This document shows positions 22,010 through 35,424 of a stretch of 64,000 nucleotides of DNA, piece after piece. Source of the DNA: Coptis chinensis (lineage: Eukaryota; Streptophyta; Magnoliopsida; Ranunculales; Ranunculaceae). The notes beneath the pieces were generated by a model, which searched no databases, was not told the DNA's origin, and saw only the letters and a list, made by a program, of their open reading frames with translations. A program made the translations under genes and the position numbers. The stretch is from assembly GCA_015680905.1 (NCBI GenBank), contig CM027381.1:54192501-54256500 (forward strand). The letters are read 5' to 3'. Within the stretch, counting starts at the first letter, position 1. Each line of letters begins with the position of its first letter.

Positions 22010-23530
22010 CCTAAAAAAAATAGAAGTCCAAAAAATTGAACTCCCGCTCTACTGTACTCTTTTATCTCGTCGGGAATATCGATATCATTCACGAACTCAT
22101 GATAATGGCAACGCCATTCTAATCCCAAGTATCTAAGCTCTTTTGCTATCATTTCGTTTATTTTTAATCCCAACTATCTCGCTAACTATCTCTCGCTCGA
22201 TCTCCACTATATATCTCTTCAAATTAGTGTATTTTTAATCCAAACTATCTCGCTGGCTCTCCACTATCCGTGTATTTTGCCCTCTTCACCTCTCTCCACG
22301 ACTTCGAAATAATTCAAGTTCCACTACCCATTTCAACTTCGGCGGTTTAACAACTCTTACGGGTTTTCGGTACTAAAATTATCTTAGATTAAGCTAGGAG
22401 ATTATATAGTGTTCAAAACTAGTCAGATTTTGAAAATTCATGTATAAATAAGTTAGTGCCTAACCTTTATAAACTGATTTGCAGTTTTACATCAGCTATT
22501 CATTCCTTGTTAAAACAAATTGGATCAGGAGGAGGTTAAATTAGATCTGTTGCCTCAACTTGATTTGCTTTTGAGCGGTATTACTCTTTTATCTTTTTCA
22601 GATAAGGCCTTATTGTACATAGCGAGCTTTTTTCTTGTATCTATGACTATATCAAGCTAGTGTTATTATTTAAGGTAACGTGATTGCACACAAATAGCTG
22701 ATGAGAGTATGAGACCAAACAGATTCTTCCGATTAACCAGAATTGAACTTATTCCACCGGCTGGATTGTCTTCATTATTTAAAATAAGAATCATTCATTC
22801 TATTTCCAGTTCGTCTGTGCCTTTTCCTTGGTATTTGAACTCGCAGTTTCTGTAACACCCACTGGAGTTAAGAATAGATCCAGGCCTGTAGTATTAGAAC
22901 AAATAGTGCTATCGATAAGCTTGTTAACGAGTTGCCCTCCATAAGACGAAACGAACTTTGTATCTAATAACATGATTAACAGAAACATTGGCTGCTAGTG
23001 GAAGCAATGAGGCATTGATGTACAAATGGTCGGTCACACGAGAATTTAGAGTTAAAGCCACCCAAAGTCAAATACTACTTTTAAATGTCGAAAGCTACCT
23101 TTTGCACAACCCCTGTCTTCTTATGTGGTCTTGGATTTCAGACCACACAATGAGGCTATGGTTCTTTTGGCAAGTATCGGACCCCTTCATTTGATATTGA
23201 TTACAACTCTAATGTCTCGATTATACTTTTTATATATAGGCTCGGACAAAGTGGGGAAGCGGATCCTCGGAACTTGACTCTAAACTACTTGTAGGACTTG
23301 TCATTTCGGGTAACAGTTTTACATTTGATTTTTTCAGAATAGTTTTATTGTAGCATCAATGATGGATTTGAAACATAAAAATCTTCATTATATGGTAGTA
23401 ATCAGTTTAAGTACTTCCAAGAAATTAATGTTTGAATCAGAATTGAAAACTTATATTTGAGATGGAAATTGGACTTATGAGATCATCCCCAATGGTAAAT
23501 CTTAAGCATAATTCCAATGGTTCATACTTG
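22010..23530. other. CACTA interior, unassigned
   Basis: No transposase or known protein was recognised. The piece 22500-22570 resembles 25430-25510 (both contain CTTGTTA, TTGGA and CAACTTG in the same order, and the phrase TTGCTTTTRGAG). This suggests either two fragments of one gene or an internal duplication. Confidence 0.4.
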
Positions 23531-23538
23531 CTAGAGAC

Positions 23539-24940
23539 CTATGCCTGTACCATCTTGCCGAGAAGAGATAGTGTAAGAAATTTAATCCACTTAAGACACA
23601 CATTAACCCGGTTAGAACCGCCAAGATGGTAATGATTCAAGTTGCTACCGGATAGGCATGGTGTGTTCTTGGAGGTACACTGTGATGTCACGACTACCAA
23701 AACAAGAACTGAGCTGAGGTAGTACCCCATTGCCAATGAAGCCCATGCGATTGCCATGGCCAAAGACCTGATTCTTGCGCGGTGCCTCGTGAAGAAGAAT
23801 TCGATAACCCGACCAAAGGTGAACAAGTCACCAACCAAGAAACAAGTCTTGCAAAAGCCACCTAGAAGAATGTGATTGGTAATGGATCATTGGAGTCAAG
23901 TAGACCTGAATGAGTAGCCACCCTCTTTTCGCTTGACTTCAACCAAAGCTGCGATTGCCATTGCAATGATAGATAGTACCAACCCGGTTACCAATTCGTT
24001 TACCAAGTGAGATATTCCCATCTCGGTTTTAGTTGCTTTCCTAGCAAATGGGATGATGAGATGGTCATAGAGCGAGCGAGGATTATGATGAATAGAATAG
24101 GGAGACGAGGAAGGGAGGCGGTGGAACCTTCAGGGATCCAACCTTTGTGTCCATTGTCCTTTGCTTGTTCCACGAGAAGGGTGGATAGGCGGGCTAGACA
24201 AAGATTAAACATGATGGTGCAAGCAAAGATGGGAAGAATTTTGACCAATACTTTAACCTCTTCTACATCCTCCACAAGTGCATTCTAGTACACGGTAAAT
24301 AGGCTTGTTTTTTTGCTTTTTTTGAAAAACTTGAGACCTTGGGTAAGGGAGTGAGTTTGAAGATTTTCTTTAGTCGTTTCGTTCTTCTTCTTTCCCCTTC
24401 CATTGGCACTGTGTTTAGGTACATTAGGTGTGTGTTCATGCTTCCAATTGCATTACTTGGACTCCTACTTAAGCATGTTGTGGAAGTTCTTTGCCGGTAA
24501 CACCTATTCCAGTGAAGTGTGGCATCATTAGAACTTGAAGAAGGATGCAACTTAAGCAACATGGTATGCACAAAATGGTAATGGTTTGATAAAGAGCTTA
24601 GTAGAAGAGCAAGATTTGTTCGGACGATCTCAAACGTTAGTAATAAAGGCGGTATTGTAGTCTTACACTCTTACTACATGATGTAGTACTAGCTTTGAAT
24701 GAGGCTTACCTTGGCTATGGTTGTTAGAGGACTTCTGTAGGAATCTTATTATTGTAAGTAGTAGAGCCGACAAAAGGAAGATAGGTATTGACAGACAATA
24801 TTGTCACGGTTTGAGATTCGAAACCCCATTCCCATCCTTTATTGTCTTCAATCCATACAACCAATAATCTTACCGCTCTTGTAGCGACCCGATTTGTGAT
24901 TACAGGGGTCCGGCGATGGATCGGAAATAGGATATCTGGT
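23539..24940 (-). pseudogene. Captured fragment of an NRT1/PTR (NPF) transporter gene
   Basis: Minus-strand segments are in the order of the C-terminal half of plant NPF proteins. First comes VWIEDNKGWEWGF and then GSTTY.NKIP (24724-24880). A hydrophilic linker follows (24263-24571), then DVEEVKVLVKILPIFACTI and AKDNGHKGWIPEGSTASLPR (24000-24275). Next is the piece around GISHLVNELV (23880-23995), and last DLFTFGRVIEFFFT with RSLAMAIAWASLAMGYYLSS (23539-23838). NPF proteins are proton-coupled nitrate, peptide or hormone transporters of the plasma membrane or tonoplast. Frameshifts and the missing N-terminal half make this a pseudogene. It is the only captured gene I find on the minus strand. 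Confidence 0.85.
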
Positions 24941-24975
24941 GGAATGGTAGGCATTCTAGCGAGGGGCCGATCCAC

Positions 24976-26600
24976 ATGAACTGGGTAGGAGGGATGAACA
25001 CCGTGAAACCGAGAGCTGACAGTGGAGGGATGAACATCTTATTTGGGAGCAAAGAAGATTACCGCTTTACTCGTAATATGTTTGCTTTCATTAATCTTCT
25101 CATTGGAATATCGGTAGTTTACCTCATTTTGCTTGGTAATTCATAGCTTTGCAATCTATGTTACTTTATTGCAATCTGTTAAAATTGCAACCCTCATAAG
25201 TTTAGCTTTCAGGGGTAAACTTCTGCCCTTGCAACTTGGTTTTCGTAAGTTGAGAATGCAAGGTTTTCGTCATGAAATTTTGTATTTGGGTAGTAGAACC
25301 ATTTGATATGCTTTCTCGATTGTAAATAGGTTCACTCTTGTTTTTCAGCTTGTTTATTGCCATTGTTATATCCTAAGTAGTGAATTAGCGGCTAAACATT
25401 TTATTTATTTATTTGCAGATCTTTTATCACTTCCAAACCTTGTTAGAATCGAATTGGACAAGAGAAGGTCCCTGATTGCTTTGCTCCAACTTGGGTTGCT
25501 TTTAGAGTTGGTACACTTCTATCTTCTTTATCTGATTAAGTTTAATCTTTTTGGGTTAACCTTTGTTCATGTGTATATGACTTTATCAATTTTGTTTTGT
25601 GTACATGAGTGTGAGGAAACATGTTTTCTGTTATGCACCTTTGTTTTTGGCTAGTGATTACTTTTATTACTTGACGTAGTTATTACTTTTATTCGTATTC
25701 GACATATAAGACTTTTTTCTTAGTAAATAAATTCTTGTAAGGAATTTATGTATGCCATATTGCTTGTATTAATTGTTTTGATGATCAATGTGATGGTGGT
25801 AAGGGAAATCTTATACTAATACTATGTCCATGCAAACTATGCGGGAATGTCAAGAAATTGTTGAAAGTTATACTACATGGACATGGCATGTTGATACAGG
25901 TCAGTTTCTTCTCTCTTTTGTTTCCTTGGAGGAAGACTGCAAAAAAGCACAAGAAAGCTATGCCAGGCGTGAAGGAAGACTGAAAAAGCGCTTTGCCGCA
26001 CCCCATATGGCTTCTACTCCCTTCAGCTTCATGGAGCCCTACACAAAACTATACTACCAAACAGGCAGAGGTCTCAGCCTCTTAGGTATGTTGTTGTAGT
26101 CCTAGCATCCTCCTAATCTAATAATTTACTCTTTGCTTCACAAAGACTGGTATTAGAAGCAGTATACTAATGCATAACTTTTCAGGTGTTGCCTATAATG
26201 CATGGTTCAAGCTGATACTGGAGCCTGGAAGTCTGTCAATTTAACCTCTAATCTCGCCTTGCATGAGATGTGGCCTGTATATTGATAGCATTTGAAGTGC
26301 GTGTGCTGGGTCCATGAGAATTTTTGGCTTAGGTACATCAGGTATTTCTGTTCTCAGATTGCCTATTGTTGGAAAATGACGGTTTAAGAAAGAAGAGTCA
26401 CTGAGTCAAAGACTTCTTATATTTTCAATAATCTTCCAGGCCACGTACACCATTGCAACGTGGGAGGTACCTACTTTTTGTCGCGCATGGCGAAAAATTT
26501 GTCTAGTCGGGGATTTCAACCCGAAAGCTTTGTGACCGCTCAAAGCCCCGATATGGTAAATGTTTCTCTGATCGAAGCACCATCTACCTCATCCGTTTGA
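24976..26600. other. CACTA interior, unassigned; possible further gene fragments
   Basis: Several intron-like stretches and short open segments are present, for example 25824-26099, which is Lys/Glu-rich around EEDCKKAQESYARREGRLKK. I do not recognise them. They may belong to additional captured genes or to the upstream part of PRP40. Confidence 0.35.
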
Positions 26601-27860
26601 GCCATTTATTGTTCTTCTTTGTGAGTTCGCTGCTTGTAAAGCGTCCTTGGGATCACAATCTACTCAAGTTATTCCTTCTGTGGCACCAAATGTTGTTGGA
26701 GGTCACTCTCCTATGGCATCTGTCACTCCCTCACATGCTACGATCACCGGGAATGGAGTTTCTATTGTTGTGCTGGCAAACACTACATTGACATATTGAC
26801 TGTTTTAGTCCTCTTGAATTTTACACACCGTTGGAAGTGAATTTTGGATAATCGTAGTTTCTTTGTTTACTGCATCAATGGTTTTGAGGAATACTTCCGT
26901 GAATTTACTTCCTCAAGATGTTGCAAAATTCTGCTGATGTAGCCTCTGTTCAGGATCTGGAGGTACTTTCGGTTAAACTCTCTTATCGGATGCCTTCTTA
27001 TGCCGAAAAAAGCTGATTAAATTCTTGTTTCCCTTTGCGAAGTCAATAAGTATACAAAATAGACAAGCATCATTTGTACTATCTTCTTAGGGATGGTATA
27101 TGGTTTCATATGGATCTTTTATTTCTCTACTTGCAATGGAGTTTAAAGCACTTGATCCTATTAATCTAATAGTTATAGTGATTAGTTTGCTAATTTAACT
27201 TGCACCTTTAGCGTATCATCTTTGATGTTTTACTTTTAGCGAGGAAGCAAAAAGGGTATGGCGATTCTTTGGAAAAATAAATATTCCATAAGAGCGAACT
27301 TGTGTTTCTTTGCCAATATAGTACTCCATCATGTACTCTGCAACTTCTGCCCATATCATCTTGGCGTTGCAATAGCTTTAGGAGAAGCTATTTGAGAGAG
27401 TTTGTTTTTAAAGTACTTTGTTCTAGCTTTGAGGCGATGAACTGCGGCTTCGAATGCAATGGAGGTTTTGTCAAGTTTGGGTTATGGAATGGCGATCTAA
27501 TGGAGTTCTGGTGGATAAAAGGCGTTGTGAATCCTGTAGGTTTTGAGGTTGCTGTATCACAAGAACTGAGTGATACTAGAGAGATGATTACTAGTATACA
27601 TGACAGAGTAGTGGAGACTGTTGCAACCATGCTACTCCACTGGAGGAAAAGTCAGTTGATGATGAACCTTTGGTTTATGCTAGTAAACAGGTGCTTGCTT
27701 AGGATTCTCCTTTTATAGCACTAAATTAAAAATAAAGTAGAAAATACCTTTTTATAGTTGACTTGTACAGACTAAAAGAAGTTTTCGTTATGTATCCTTT
27801 TAGGAGGCAAATATTGCGTTTAAAGAACTTTTGGAATCTGCTTGAATGTTGAGCCTAATT
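26600..27860 (+). pseudogene. PRP40: Captured fragment of PRP40 splicing factor, upstream part
   Basis: Short exonic pieces are in the order of plant PRP40. A Ser/Pro/Val-rich linker (VIPSVAPNVVGG, 26640-26790) is followed by NLLPQDVAKF and SVQDLE (26910-26960). Next, after an AG acceptor, comes EEAK with a GKIN-like end (27241-27290), then TPLEEK with DDEPLVYASKQ (27629-27690) and EANIAFKELLES (27803-27840). PRP40 bridges the U1 snRNP and branch-point proteins during early spliceosome assembly. Introns are retained, so the capture was at the DNA level. The piece at 27291-27628 does not fit and splits a continuous exon. Confidence 0.75.
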
Positions 27861-28120
27861 GGGCTGAGAACAGTATATTTATCTCTTCCCAATATTTCAG
27901 TTTCTAGATGTGCACTTTGATTTAATGATGAAATCAAAATATTACAGAGCCATGAGTAATATTTAATGACAAAAGGGCGTGAAGCAGCATATGAAAACCC
28001 ATAACTCTTCTTATCTGCCCAAGACCAAGAGAGGAAACAAAGGGCAAGTAAACTTCGGCGGCTACCTCTAAAACCCTACTACTTCCTCTCCAAAATCTTA
28101 TCCATAAAAAAAAAAAGAAG

Positions 28121-28671
<551 letters not shown>

Positions 28672-28769
28672 GTAAGCCTTCACAATGATGGTTCTTCATT
28701 TTCTTTTTCTTCTACGCTTCTCTTTGTTTCTCGTCATCAGTGATATCGTAATTACTTGTACTTTTTGTA

Positions 28770-29265
28770 TTTTAGTACTTGGGTCAAAGGAAAAAACAGG
28801 AAGCCGAGGAAAGACGCATTAAACAAAAAAGTCTCTCGAGAAGAATTCACGAAAATGCTAGAAGTAAGGCGGATAGTACTCCCAAATCTATTATTTTCAA
28901 CAATAAGATGGGAAACTAATTGATACTTTTGTTTGACAGAGTCCAAAGAACTAACATCGTCTACAAGATGGAGGTTTGTCTTCTCTCTTAAAGTAGCGAT
29001 TTTTCGTGTTGATAGTAAAGTTTGCTATAAAATTGAAACCTTTCAACGTATTTCATCTTTGTTATTAAGTATTTTGAGGCGGTATAAGCGAGTACTATTT
29101 AAATGTAATGTCACTTATAACGGTCTATATGAATTGTTTCATTATTATCTAGCAAAGCAATATCCATGTTTGAGGATGACGAGCGATTCAAGGCTATTGA
29201 ACGTCCTAGAGATCGCGAGGATCTTTTTGAAAACTATTTGTCGGAACTTGAGAAAAAGGCAAGTT
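28770..29265 (+). pseudogene. PRP40: Captured fragment of PRP40, FF-domain part
   Basis: Pieces read YLGQRKKQEAEERRIKQK (28776-28830), ESKELTSSTRW (28937-28970) and [20 protein letters not shown] with [11 protein letters not shown] (29166-29260). These are consecutive parts of the first FF-domain region of PRP40. Introns with plausible borders separate them. This part and 26600-27860 were presumably one fragment, because the PRP40 exon normally between EANIAFKELLES and YLGQRKK is missing and CPN60 DNA lies there instead. Confidence 0.88.
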
Positions 29266-30929
29266 TTACTTGTTATCAAATTTCTCTATGTTTGAATGAT
29301 GTGATTTCTCCTCATGTGGTCTTTAATTCAGTATATTCCACCTATCTAAGTTTTACTTTACAAGACATCTTCCATCGTTCCAGTCTATTGAAGGTCATAT
29401 GTTGTGTTAAGTTGCATGTTTTCAAATTTTACGAACCCATCTTATCTTGTGTTCTAGTCTTTACCTTACTTTCTTTATTTACTCAAGTCATTTGGTATTC
29501 CTTGCTAATTTTGAGTCACAAGACATCTTTGTTCATCCACTTCAGGTGGGACAATCTTGTTCTAAGAAGGTTGAGAAACGATTGTGCTCACTTTTATTAA
29601 ATGCGACATAACCGAACAAGAAGCACAAGCGGGCCTTGTGCAGCCGAGTCCAATCATCGGACAAGAGCAAGTTTAAGCTATTATATTTTGAAACGGAGGA
29701 TAACGGTGGATTAAGCCTGGCATTGCGGGAGGAGAGCGCAAAAATAGGAAAATGTACCTCCGTATTGGGATGTATTTTCTTGGTTTTCCGTTTACGGTTG
29801 GATCAAGCGATCAATTCGGTGCAGCAACAAAGGATCGATCTTTGCTTTCCTTAAAAATTGGGCCAGGATTTCAGCCATGTGAAATATCTGAGCTAAAAGC
29901 GGCACCCATGTATTTTCTGTTTTATGGTGATTACGCTTACTTGATCTTTGGGAAATGGTACTTTTTGGATTGAGCGATTAATGCGTATTCTTAGCCTTTT
30001 CGGCCGTTTTCTTAATCTTTTGGAATGGTATCTGAAAAATCTTCGGTCCTTATTATTGCACGGTGACAACTTCTTTAAAAGTGCAAACTCACGTAATAGA
30101 AGTTCTTTGTCTTTGGACCTTTTTGAAGAAAAAGGATAAACTTCGAGTACGTGGAAGCTTCGAATCTTGACTAAAAGGTGGAACTATACAAGTTTGAAAC
30201 CGAGTATAGAGAGGTTAAATTTTTTTCGTGAGGCACTCCTTCTATCCTGTATAGATAAGTTCATTCTCACATTTGTTCTGCATAGCGGTGTTGGCACAAT
30301 TCACGAGATGACCGGTAGATATGCACAAGAAATGCAAAATTTGTGAGTTTACCTTCACTCTTCATCTTAGATTTCATAGTCTTATGAATTGTTCCACATC
30401 ATTGACTATTGAACTGGAGCAACTACATTTTTACTTGATCGTTACGTATTTACTTATATAGATTGATGAACTTCTGAAACAAAGAAACACAATCCATGCC
30501 TCCTACTCAACTGCTCCTCCTCTGAAACGAAGTTCGAGTAGTAGCAAAAGCAGTGATTCCTTCAAAGAATCCAACTTAGAAACGATTTCCACTACCCATT
30601 TCAACTCCACAGATAGGTCGCTTAACTTCACCGTTTGCAAGGCCAATTGAAGCTGATGATCAAAGAATCAATCTCTCGGATGGATGAGGGGTGGTTGGAA
30701 AACCCGTCATCTCGGCATCTCGATAAAGAAAGACCATCGGGCGGGTAACAATCTCTTTATTTTGCAAGCTTCCGTATTTTTTGTATTGACTTACGTTGAT
30801 TAGTTGATAACTTTTCTTGTAATCCACTTTGTTTCTAGTGTATATACTTTTATGCGCTATTTAAATTGAATGTCTTTCAATCTTTGAGACTCATTATTTC
30901 TTTTATCGATATACCACTCGGACTCTGCT
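29266..30929 (+). other. CACTA interior, unassigned
   Basis: Mixed intron-like and short exon-like sequence. The stretch 30470-30650 reads as a Ser/Lys-rich peptide (PPLKRSSSSSKSSDSF) bounded by intron-like text, but I cannot name the gene. Confidence 0.35.
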
Positions 30930-32780
30930 GAAAATCTCAAGGTACTTTATTTGCAATATGCAAAGTTGGAGGAGGATTATGGTCTTGCGAAGCGTGCAAT
31001 GAAGGTCTATGATCAAGCTGCAAAAGACTGTTCCCGATAATGAGAAGATGAGCATGTATGAAATTTACATTGCTTTCGTCTTTGCGAGATCTTTGGTGTC
31101 CCCAAAATAAAGAGATCTATGAGGTAACGCGTCTATTCACTTCTACCTTATTTAGTTGATGCAAACATCTTCATGTATCTTCTTTGAATATTTTGCTAAT
31201 ATTGCGGATGTCTAAAAATGTAAACCCGGCTTCAATTTTTTCTTGGGCCTTGTCATGTAGGTACTTTGTGACACAAATTTCCTAGTTCCATAAAACAAAC
31301 TGATAAATATTCATGAAATTTGTAAAGCATTGCCTTTCCTCATTCATATCATATTCTTTGTGTTGGGATTTAGCCAATTGCCCAAGATTCAAAACAGCCC
31401 CGTCCCCAAAAACCCCGTGGTAGTTTTCAACTTTTCATATTGCATTGGGCTTTGGCCCATGGCCAAAAAGCTCTCGAGATATCTTGATCTGTTTCTTTAT
31501 CTTGAAATCATGTTTGCTTCTTTCTTGCATGTGGCTGGTGCATTATGGTGTGGGTGTCAGTCTTTTGCTATGACATTTTTCATCTTGCTAACTGTGACTA
31601 ATAGTGTTTTTTGTATTTCTTACAACAAGCAATTGAATCTGGGCTACGGATAAAGATGTTAAAGTTATGTGCATGAAGTATGCGAACCGAGAAAGAGCTT
31701 GGGAGAGATTGATCGAGCTCGAGCAATATATAATTTCTCGTCTCAATATGCTGATCCAAGGTAAATGCTGATTTTTGGACTAAGTGGCACGACTTTGAGG
31801 TGCAACATGGTAACGAGGACACATTTAGGGAGATGCTTCGGATGAAGCGCAGTGTGTCTGCTAGCTACAGCCAGGTTTGTTTATACTCCATTTGGATCTG
31901 TAACATAAACGAAACAGAAATTTGCTACGATGATTTAATTGGTAAGCATATCCTTGTTAGCGTCGTGGCATAATAGATTCGATCTCATCGTAAAAGAATA
32001 GGATCAGATTATCCACCACGGATGATAATGAACACTATTGGATGGTCCCAACTCCCATCCATCTTAATCCCTTTCTTTTTTATCCCATCACTAAAATACA
32101 TTTCCGGGCGTAGTGAGTAGAAATGGATGTTATGACAATCTTTCTCATGACACCTTTCTCTGAATTGCTCCGGTTATATATTTAGGGTGGATCGGATCCC
32201 AACCATTATGTTCGATTCTGACTACATAGGTTTTAAAATCGGTGTAAAGGCATCTTCCTTGTCGGTTATCTGATTCACGACTAACCTTCTTTTCCTCACT
32301 TGTTTTCATCTTCTTGCGGATTACACATTTTATTCTCCTCCGATTATCGATGCAAAAAGACCAGAAATTGAACACGGAAGAAACCGTGGACACTCTTCGA
32401 AAGCGTCTTTGGGGTTCCCAAAGACCGAAATGGCAGCTCTAGAAAGGCAATTTGCTCAAGAATCCAATAACCACGACATCCAAAGATGGCGAGAAAACTA
32501 GGGTTTGTGAGTCTTTGGAGTGGAATCTCAAAGCGGGGTAATATGAACACGGATGGTGGAAGGAAAGTTCTGAGACAATGTTGAAGACATTGATTTGCTG
32601 AAGGTAGTGATGGCGAGGACGATGACAAAATTGAAATTGCGCACAAAGATGTTCCTGCTGCGGTGTTTGGCGACTTGGTGAACAAGGTGGAAGACAACAA
32701 TAAGGATGGAGATGAAGAAACTTATAGTAAGCTTGGTGCCCTTGAAAGAATCAAGAGGCAGAGACAGGGTTAGTTCTTCT
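30930..32780 (+). pseudogene. SYF1: Captured C-terminal part of SYF1/XAB2 splicing factor
   Basis: Three exon-like blocks are colinear with plant SYF1, a TPR/HAT-repeat protein of the NineTeen complex. 30930-31123 has LYLQYAKLEEDYGLAKRAMK and MSMYEIYIA, with donor GAG|GTAACG. 31626-31874 has [26 protein letters not shown] and SVSASYSQ, with donor CAG|GTTTGT. 32346-32700 has QKDQKLNTEETVDTL, EMAALERQFAQ and a frame-shifted IEIAHKDVPAAVFGDLV. Single-base deletions (for example after DPR near 31761) and stops disable it. SYF1 acts in spliceosome activation and transcription-coupled repair. Confidence 0.88.
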
Positions 32781-33129
32781 ATAAGGCAAGTGTTATTGCA
32801 AATTTTGGTCTTATCTTGCTGAACTACTTGGTCTCTGTCACTGATATGTTTGTATTTCATGCTTAGAGTATGTTTTCTCCTGTAAACAAGCTTTAAACAC
32901 CTGGAACACTGTACTGCGTTGCATTACAAGTATCTGTTAACTATTTATTTCTTACTTCCTAACCACTAATTATTGATTAATCACTGGATGGTTGATGTTG
33001 TAGTTAGCAATTAGAATGCAGTAATCACATGAAAATGGTGTTTGAATATGAAGCATGTGAACATATTTTTGTTTCTGATTTTATATGAAGTATATTTTTC
33101 AGTTTCTTAAATTAGCTTTGTGATCGTAG

Positions 33130-33430
33130 GTGGGTATGCATCAAGTGGAGCCTCTGCCCAAAATGTCCAGTGCGATGAATACTTTATCAACACAACAGTG
33201 AGTCATATGTTCATACCCATCAGCATTTTGTCGTTGATTACTTATGCAATTTGGTGTCAGAATTTTTTCTTTTATTGTAGATTTATGTTGGAGGATTAGA
33301 TCCAAGTGTCGGTCTTGAAGATCTCGGGCGGACATTTCCTCGATTATGGAGAGACTACATCCGTGAGAATTCACAGTGGGAAAAGGATTTGGGTTTGTCG
33401 AATTTGCCAACGGTATGGGGAATTATGTCG
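33130..33430 (+). pseudogene. Captured fragment of an RBP45/RBP47-type RNA-binding protein
   Basis: Two exons with standard borders: 33130-33197 (GGYASSGASAQNVQ ... NTT, donor ACA|GTGAGT) and 33281-about 33420 (acceptor TTGTAG). The second begins IYVGGLDPSVGLEDL, the RNP2 motif of a third RRM, and in a shifted frame reaches an RNP1-like GFGFVEFANG. This combination is characteristic of plant oligouridylate-binding RBP45/47 proteins. Frameshifts disable the RRM. Confidence 0.82.
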
Positions 33431-34339
33431 GCATGTATAATGAAATGCAAATCGATCACTTGCCTATGGTTTAATTCTTTAGCTAACAAGTGATCGACAT
33501 TTCTTCATTATTCTTGCGAAGTAATCTTTGAGGAGGCATTCTTTGAAAGCTTCATACAACCGGCGTGAATACCTTAGGTTTGGGGGAGTGGATTCTCAAA
33601 AAAAAATTAGTAGGAAATTCAAAGAAAAGAACCATCATCGTGGGAGGAAATTCAAGAGGAACCATCATGTCTCCTTTCTTTGAATATATAGAAAAGGTTA
33701 AAAAATGTTTTATTATAGTTCAAGAATAGTAGTTGATACAATATTTGAGTTTCTATAAATAAATGATTGATCACTAGTACTCTTTGAAAGTTAAGATCAT
33801 GTTTGACATTGTTCTTTCTTATCTTAATGAAATAAGTTCTCCAAAGAATTTACTTATGTTGGGTTGCTTTTGTTAATTGGTGTTGATGTTTATGAATATG
33901 CAAAGGGAATGTGGTGGTTTGGGACAAATTTTTATTTGCTGGTTAATTGTCATGAGCAATACCAGCAAAAAATGACAAAGGGTGAGATAAAAGGTTGTCC
34001 AACAATCTCCCTTTCCAAAAGAATTTATCACGGTTATTTTTTGATATTATCTCAGTTTCAATAAAAAAAATATCTCAGTTTTCTTTTATACTAATTGGTT
34101 TCAATCAACAATTTATTTCGGTTTATTCTATATAATATCGGTTTTATTTAGAAAACCGAGATAATATATTTAAATAAGATGTCAGACTTCTGAGATAATT
34201 TAGTAGTTTATTATCTCGGTTTTATAGAACTCTATTATCTCAGTGGATTTTACCTCGGTTGTTTTTTCCTAGAAAACCGAGGTAAAAACTCTAACATCTC
34301 ACCTTTTAGCTGAGCTTATAAGCCCTTTTTTTAGTAGTG
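33431..34339. other. Right end of the CACTA element
   Basis: No gene is recognised at 33431-34000. From about 34000 to 34310, subterminal TTATCTCRGTT motifs cluster, then the terminal repeat ends AAGCCCTTTTTTTAGTAGTG at 34339. Confidence 0.7.
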
Positions 34340-34535
34340 CTAACTCCAAATAAGGAGTGTAAACCCGTATTATTAGCCTTACCCATATTTCTGAGGATTT
34401 CTAAAGGACTAAAGAGAAGGCTAGAAGAAGAAGATTCTAAAGGGAAAATTTACTAAAGTCAAATGAAGAAAATCATTCATTTTGCTCAAAGTGATTCAAT
34501 AGAAAAAGAATAAAAATAAATAAATAAATAAATAA

Positions 34536-34576
<41 letters not shown>

Positions 34577-35424
34577 GAAGAAAATAAAAAAGAAAGAGAA
34601 ATCATTGAGTAGAAGTAGTGAGAAAGTCAAGTAATGTGATCTACAAAGTGAACAAATTTTCCATGAAGGTCAAGTACAAGATGGTCTTTAGTTTATTCTC
34701 AAAAAAATTTGATTCCTTTTTACCATTTTCTTGTCAACCTATCCTAAGCCCCAGCTTAATACCCAGACTTATCACAAAAGTATGATATGAAGTGTAGAAT
34801 AGGTGAGAGGATGCTAAAGTGAAGGACCCGACACTTCACATGTGATTGATGTTCTTTCCATGAGACTAATTTGTTTTTGAAATTTCATAAGTCCGTCTTT
34901 CTGGCTATGTATGTGGGATGTTCTATTATTTTACTCATTTCCCTGCATACAGAGGTAAAATTGAAAACTTCTCTGAGAGAGAGACTTTCTTGTGAGTGTA
35001 TGAATGGTGAGGATTGAAGTTGATATGTTCTTTGGATAGCAAGTTAGGAATTCCATTACTTGGATATGAGCTTGTATTAGTTTGGCTAAACACACACACG
35101 CTCTGGTTTGGCGCAGTAATCAATGATTTCTATCTTAGGAAGTAGTGATGTGTCTTGGTGATAATGACATAAACTGTGGTGATTGATGATTTTTGACCTT
35201 ATTTATTAGTTGGCAAAAGTTTTTATCTCTGAGAAAAATTATATCACCATTGGTTATTCTATGTAATGTTTGTGGGTACCATTTTTGAAAACCTTCACGA
35301 GACTAAACTCGTCCACTAGGGGTAAGTGTTGTTACACATGCTAAGTGTAATCGTGATTCCTGCGAAAGTGAGTTAGGATTTTTGTTTTGCTCGAGGACTA
35401 GCAAAATATAGGTTTGGGGGTATT
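34340..35424 (+). other. 3' noncoding region of element A (second part) and polypurine tract
   Basis: Begins with the rest of the inverted-repeat right arm (34340-34400). It continues as A-rich noncoding sequence and ends with the polypurine tract GGTTTGGGGGTA (35411-35422) just before the 3' LTR. This tract primes plus-strand DNA synthesis. Confidence 0.8.
34525..34575. repeat. Microsatellite (AAAT)n(AT)n
   Basis: A run of AAAT units passes into an AT dinucleotide run within the noncoding tail of element A. Confidence 0.9.

Noticed and set aside
32344-32860. Minus-strand frames of 118 and 110 codons
   Set aside because: Antisense to the SYF1 C-terminal fragment.
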